Shown piece after piece: positions 13,618-15,687 of a stretch of DNA of 15,687 nt. The DNA is from CAZVPF01 sp964628195 (GTDB lineage: Bacteria > Planctomycetota > Phycisphaerae > Sedimentisphaerales > Anaerohalosphaeraceae). A model generated the notes under the pieces. It searched no databases. It was not told the DNA's origin and worked only from the letters and a program-made list of their open reading frames with translations. The position numbers and the translations under genes are program-made. Location: NCBI GenBank assembly GCA_964628195.1, contig CAZVPF010000057.1, positions 1 through 15,687 on the forward strand. The letters are read 5' to 3'. How positions within the stretch are numbered: the first letter of the stretch is position 1; each line of letters opens with the position of its first letter.

Positions 13618-14575
13618 GGGAAATCTTTACGTATTGATTACATTGCCGGTGGTGGAAGACTTGCTTTCTATACCCCCGATTTTTTTTGTAAGAACAACAG
13701 AAGGAAATTACTACCTTGTTGAAACAAAAGGACGGGAAGACAGAGATGTTCCTCGTAAAGCAAGAGCGGCGGTAGAATGGTGTAAATCTGCTTCACTTAA
13801 TGGTGTCCAATGGAAATATCTTTATGTATCACAGGGGGTATTTGAACGCCTTACTGATGACACGATAGCAGCGTTAGCTCGGACATGTGAGCCAACTCTT
13901 CAAAGTCTGCTTGGTGAGGAAGAAGACAAGGCTTCGATGCCTTTATTTGCCACTGCCATCGAAGAAGAGACAAAAGAAAAGGATCCTGATGCTGGAGGCA
14001 TCGTAGAGCAGGTCATACTTGATACTTTACCGCCTCGTTATCGAAAAGCATCAGACCAAGCAATTGCTCTGTTTCGCTTTCTTGAGAATAAGACCAATAT
14101 GGATTACGCTCCAATATTTCAAGCTTTATTGGGCTGTATCGATGAAGCCTGTAAAGGACTAATGTTAAGACGGCTTCAACCGTTGATGCCAACGGATAGA
14201 CAGCAACAAATCGCTTGGTTTAATCCATATGTTGATAATTTGGGACGTGGAAATTCTAAACGATATATTGATGTCGCCAAGAATCTTAAAAAGACTCTTG
14301 TATTCGGCAATGGCTTTTCCCCCTTGGGTCTCTTACGAAACTGTGTAGATATTGCGATGAATGATAAAAACAAAATCGACGGTGTATTTGAAGCCATTAA
14401 GGAGACATTCCAAATTAAAGGTGGATGGGACTTGCTCACTGTCCTAACCAATATAAATGACTTCCGAAATACCTATGTCGCTCATCAGGAGAAGGAACTT
14501 AAGGATGTTGAACTGACAAAGATAAAACTTTCTGAATGGATAGCCGGATTACATTTCATTAGTTCACAACCATAG
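13618..14575 (+). pseudogene. C-terminal remnant of a type III-restriction-like helicase/nuclease with HEPN-like domain
   Basis: From about 13621 one frame reads SLRIDYIAGGGRLAF then YTPDFFVR, the start of the PD-(D/E)XK nuclease core of type III Res-like ATP-dependent nucleases, with the Asp codon at 13678-13680. At an 8-T run (13680-13687) the frame shifts by one, and coding continues in the frame of the 313-codon ORF at 13634-14575. That frame gives the catalytic ETK (E30, K32 of the ORF) and the KARAAVEWCKSA helix. After a linker (residues about 105-125), an alpha-helical C-terminal region follows, with R278-N-T-Y-V-A-H284. This matches the R-x4-6-H motif of HEPN ribonuclease domains. The N-terminal helicase motor of such proteins is absent. 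So the gene is truncated and frameshifted. The T-run could be a sequencing error, but the missing helicase could not. A start at 13634 has no ribosome binding site. Confidence 0.65.
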
Positions 14576-14596
14576 GTTTAGTTGATTATTTATGAA

Positions 14597-14686
14597 ATGA
14601 AAAAACAAAGAAGATATATTAAGAAAGTCTTAAATGGAAAAGCTTTAATTTGTACAAAAGACCAAGTGGAGGTTTCCAGTAAGTGA
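14597..14686 (+). CDS. 29-codon ORF overlapping the next start, unknown
   Basis: ATG at 14597 opens a Lys/Arg-rich 29-residue frame (MKKQRRYIKKVLNGKALICT plus nine residues). It ends in TGA at 14684-14686, overlapping the GTG start of the next gene as GTGA. It has no clear ribosome binding site. It may be a coupled leader, the end of a lost gene or chance. I do not recognise it. Confidence 0.25.
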   Translation: MKKQRRYIKKVLNGKALICTKDQVEVSSK

Positions 14687-14898
14687 AAGTCTGGTATGTA
14701 GCATATGGCACAAATCTAAATGAAGAGCGTTTTTCATGTTATATAAACGGTGGAACGCCAGATGGAACGTGCCAGCACAATATTGGGTGTTAAGATAAGA
14801 CTCCCGCAGTAGACGGAGGTGGATTTACTCTCCCATACCAATTATATTTCACAAAAAAATTTCCAAAATGGGAGAACATGTCCGTTGGGTTCCTATAA
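14683..14898 (+). pseudogene. Gamma-glutamylcyclotransferase-like protein, broken
   Basis: GTG at 14683 with GGAGG ten bases upstream starts VKVWYVAYGTNLNEERFSCY, the YGSN-type nucleotide/substrate loop and first strand of the gamma-glutamylcyclotransferase-like fold. After NIGC an in-frame TAA (14791-14793) interrupts the gene. The same frame then continues DKTPAVDGGGFTLPYQLYF up to GFL, which fits the next conserved block (GCxDKTPP, LPxxLYF). A second TAA follows at 14896, and several more stops come after it, with no further homology. The remnant covers roughly the first 70 residues of a protein normally around 200 long. The family's cellular role in bacteria is poorly defined. It is clearly a decayed gene, not a recoded one. 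Confidence 0.65.
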
Positions 14899-15057
14899 AG
14901 GAGAAGGTAATCAGAAGTGTTCCTCGGCACATAAGACTTATAGAAATAATTATCTCAGTAAATATAAAAAGGATTTAATTATATTTTTCTTTAATATTAT
15001 AATATGACTAATTTTTTGAATTGGTCTATATAATAATTGTTTTGCGAGGTAAATCAA

Positions 15058-15246
15058 ATGAGATATAGTCAAAATCATGAACAGGCGAGAATTGGTGAAT
15101 TAATTGAAGCTCAACTGCTATTGGCAATGATTACGCCAGATCCAGTACGTAAAAAAAAGTTAAAAGAAGAGGCTAAAGACCTTATGTACGAACGGATAAA
15201 AGCCTCAGATAGATTCAAGATGATGTCAAAAATCGAGAAAGACTAA
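15058..15246 (+). CDS. Small charged protein, 62 residues, unknown
   Basis: The frame is open from 15037, but the ATG at 15058 has GAGG about eight bases upstream and is the better start. The product is helical and strongly charged: an N-terminal QARIGELIEAQLLLAMI segment, a PDP turn, then a Lys/Glu-rich helix (RKKKLKEEAKDLMYERIKAS). I do not recognise the family. TATAAT at 15029-15034 may be its -10, without a clear -35. It converges on the sigma-like gene with eight bases between the two stops. AT-rich codon use matches the element, not the host genes. Confidence 0.5.
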   Translation: MRYSQNHEQARIGELIEAQLLLAMITPDPVRKKKLKEEAKDLMYERIKASDRFKMMSKIEKD

Positions 15247-15254
15247 TTCCAAAA

Positions 15255-15687
15255 TCATGCAGCTACCTGTAAGTAAATAACGTCTTTGTATATATAGTAG
15301 CTCTTAATTTTTGAAAAGGCTTTATCATAATGATACCTTACATACTCATAACTTTTCCCCAATTTGTTGCTTACTTGCTGCATATTAAGGTTATCAACAA
15401 ATTTAAGGCAGATTAACTGATATTGCAACTGCCATAAAACGGATTCCAAGTGCTTTAGAGTTTTATCGGTTATTAAGTCGTCTATATCTTTATATTTCTT
15501 GTTCAATATATCTATTTTTTTGTCTTCAATATATTTTTGCGTTAATTTATTTTTGGAATTTTCTTTTCTCTGATAATCGATTGCGAAGTTTTTACAAATT
15601 TTGAAAATACATTTTTCAAGGGCTTCGTCAAATCGTAACCGTTCACAGTTTTTAACAGATTAATGATGGATATTTTTTAGTGCTCCA
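15255..15687 (-). pseudogene. Sigma-70-family factor, C-terminal part, N-terminus interrupted
   Basis: The last 80 or so residues contain a sigma region 4-like helix-turn-helix: a helix with LESVLWQLQYQLICLKFVDN, then LNMQQVSNKLGKSYEYVRYH and DKAFSKIK. Reading the same frame upstream beyond the TTG at 15506 gives EALEKCIFKICKNFAIDYQR, which fits the region 2.3-2.4 pattern (FxxWLxxIaxNxxiDxxRk) of ECF-like sigma factors. A Lys/Asn-rich linker joins the two. The frame is interrupted by TAA at 15660-15662, before region 2 is complete, and the sequence then runs off the window. Either a nonsense mutation or a frameshift has broken the gene, or a short region 4-only product is made from TTG 15506. 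It is an AT-rich gene of the element. Confidence 0.5.

Larger units (their letters stand above)
11577..15687 (+). mobile_element. Putative integrated element at tRNA-Leu (left part; right end not in window)
   Basis: Three signs support it. A tyrosine recombinase is the first gene after the tRNA. Base composition shifts from GC-rich host genes to clearly AT-rich sequence right after the tRNA terminator. The cargo is a mosaic of remnants and orphan small genes. I did not find a second copy of the tRNA 3' end within the window, so the right boundary is beyond it or decayed. The element appears to be degenerate: three of its cargo genes are broken. Confidence 0.5.

Noticed and set aside
13441..13630. 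Short ORFs between integrase and nuclease remnant
   Set aside because: Three overlapping frames of 30-55 codons without ribosome binding sites or recognisable similarity; likely chance or decayed sequence.
14819..15007. 62-codon ORF after the cyclotransferase-like remnant
   Set aside because: It overlaps the pseudogene in another frame; the homologous reading is the GTG frame, and the ORF tail is low-complexity AT-rich sequence.
14791..15662. Stop-codon recoding (TAA read as sense) in the island
   Set aside because: The in-frame TAA in two conserved genes looked suggestive. The cyclotransferase-like frame soon meets several further stops and loses homology, and the integrase and 62-residue genes use TAA normally, so decay is the simpler explanation.
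11577..15687. Second copy of the tRNA-Leu 3' end (attR) inside the window
   Set aside because: Looked for the T-arm and acceptor sequence downstream and did not see it; the right boundary must be outside or decayed.

Overview
The window looks like the chromosome of a Gram-negative, GC-rich bacterium, most likely a planctomycete of the Phycisphaerae type. Three things point there: LPS (Kdo) synthesis, G-rich heptad arrays with small CACAGA/CGCAGAG-type repeats between genes, and an integrase whose catalytic domain resembles those I remember from planctomycetes. The taxonomy is inference, not proof.

Layout. (1) 1-693: a repeat-rich stretch with an exact period-7 array (NNNTAGG x10), the first 83 codons of an IS110-type transposase that runs out into a second, degenerate heptad array, and a copy of a dispersed small repeat. 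(2) 694-1791 (-): a BioD-like P-loop/DRTGG-domain protein, divergent from the next block. (3) 2018-7330 (+): a tight, probably co-transcribed block of leuS, a YegS/BmrU-type lipid kinase, kdsA (metal-dependent class) and a radical SAM protein with a C-terminal winged helix; the last two overlap as TAATG. (4) 7370-8569 (-): a membrane PIN-TRAM (YacL-like) protein with a TPR-like segment after its first membrane helix. (5) 8570-11458: an intergenic region, an unannotated 51-codon gene, an orphan REC-HPt response regulator, and an MFS transporter preceded by a 17-codon leader ORF whose stop overlaps the transporter start. (6) 11491-11624: tRNA-Leu(CAG) with its own promoter and a strong terminator.

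From about 11625 to the window end the base composition turns clearly AT-rich. The first gene after the tRNA is a tyrosine recombinase, so this looks like an integrated element using tRNA-Leu as its attachment site; the far end was not seen. Its cargo is decayed. It holds the C-terminal remnant of a type III-restriction-like helicase/nuclease that keeps its PD-(D/E)XK core plus a C-terminal HEPN-like R-x5-H motif. It also holds a gamma-glutamylcyclotransferase-like pseudogene with a 29-codon ORF overlapping its start, a 62-residue charged orphan protein, and a damaged sigma-70-family gene.

Most noteworthy are the nuclease-HEPN fusion remnant with a frameshift in an 8-T run, the integrase without the usual first catalytic arginine, the heptad arrays bracketing the IS110 fragment, and several small ORFs that length cut-offs would miss.
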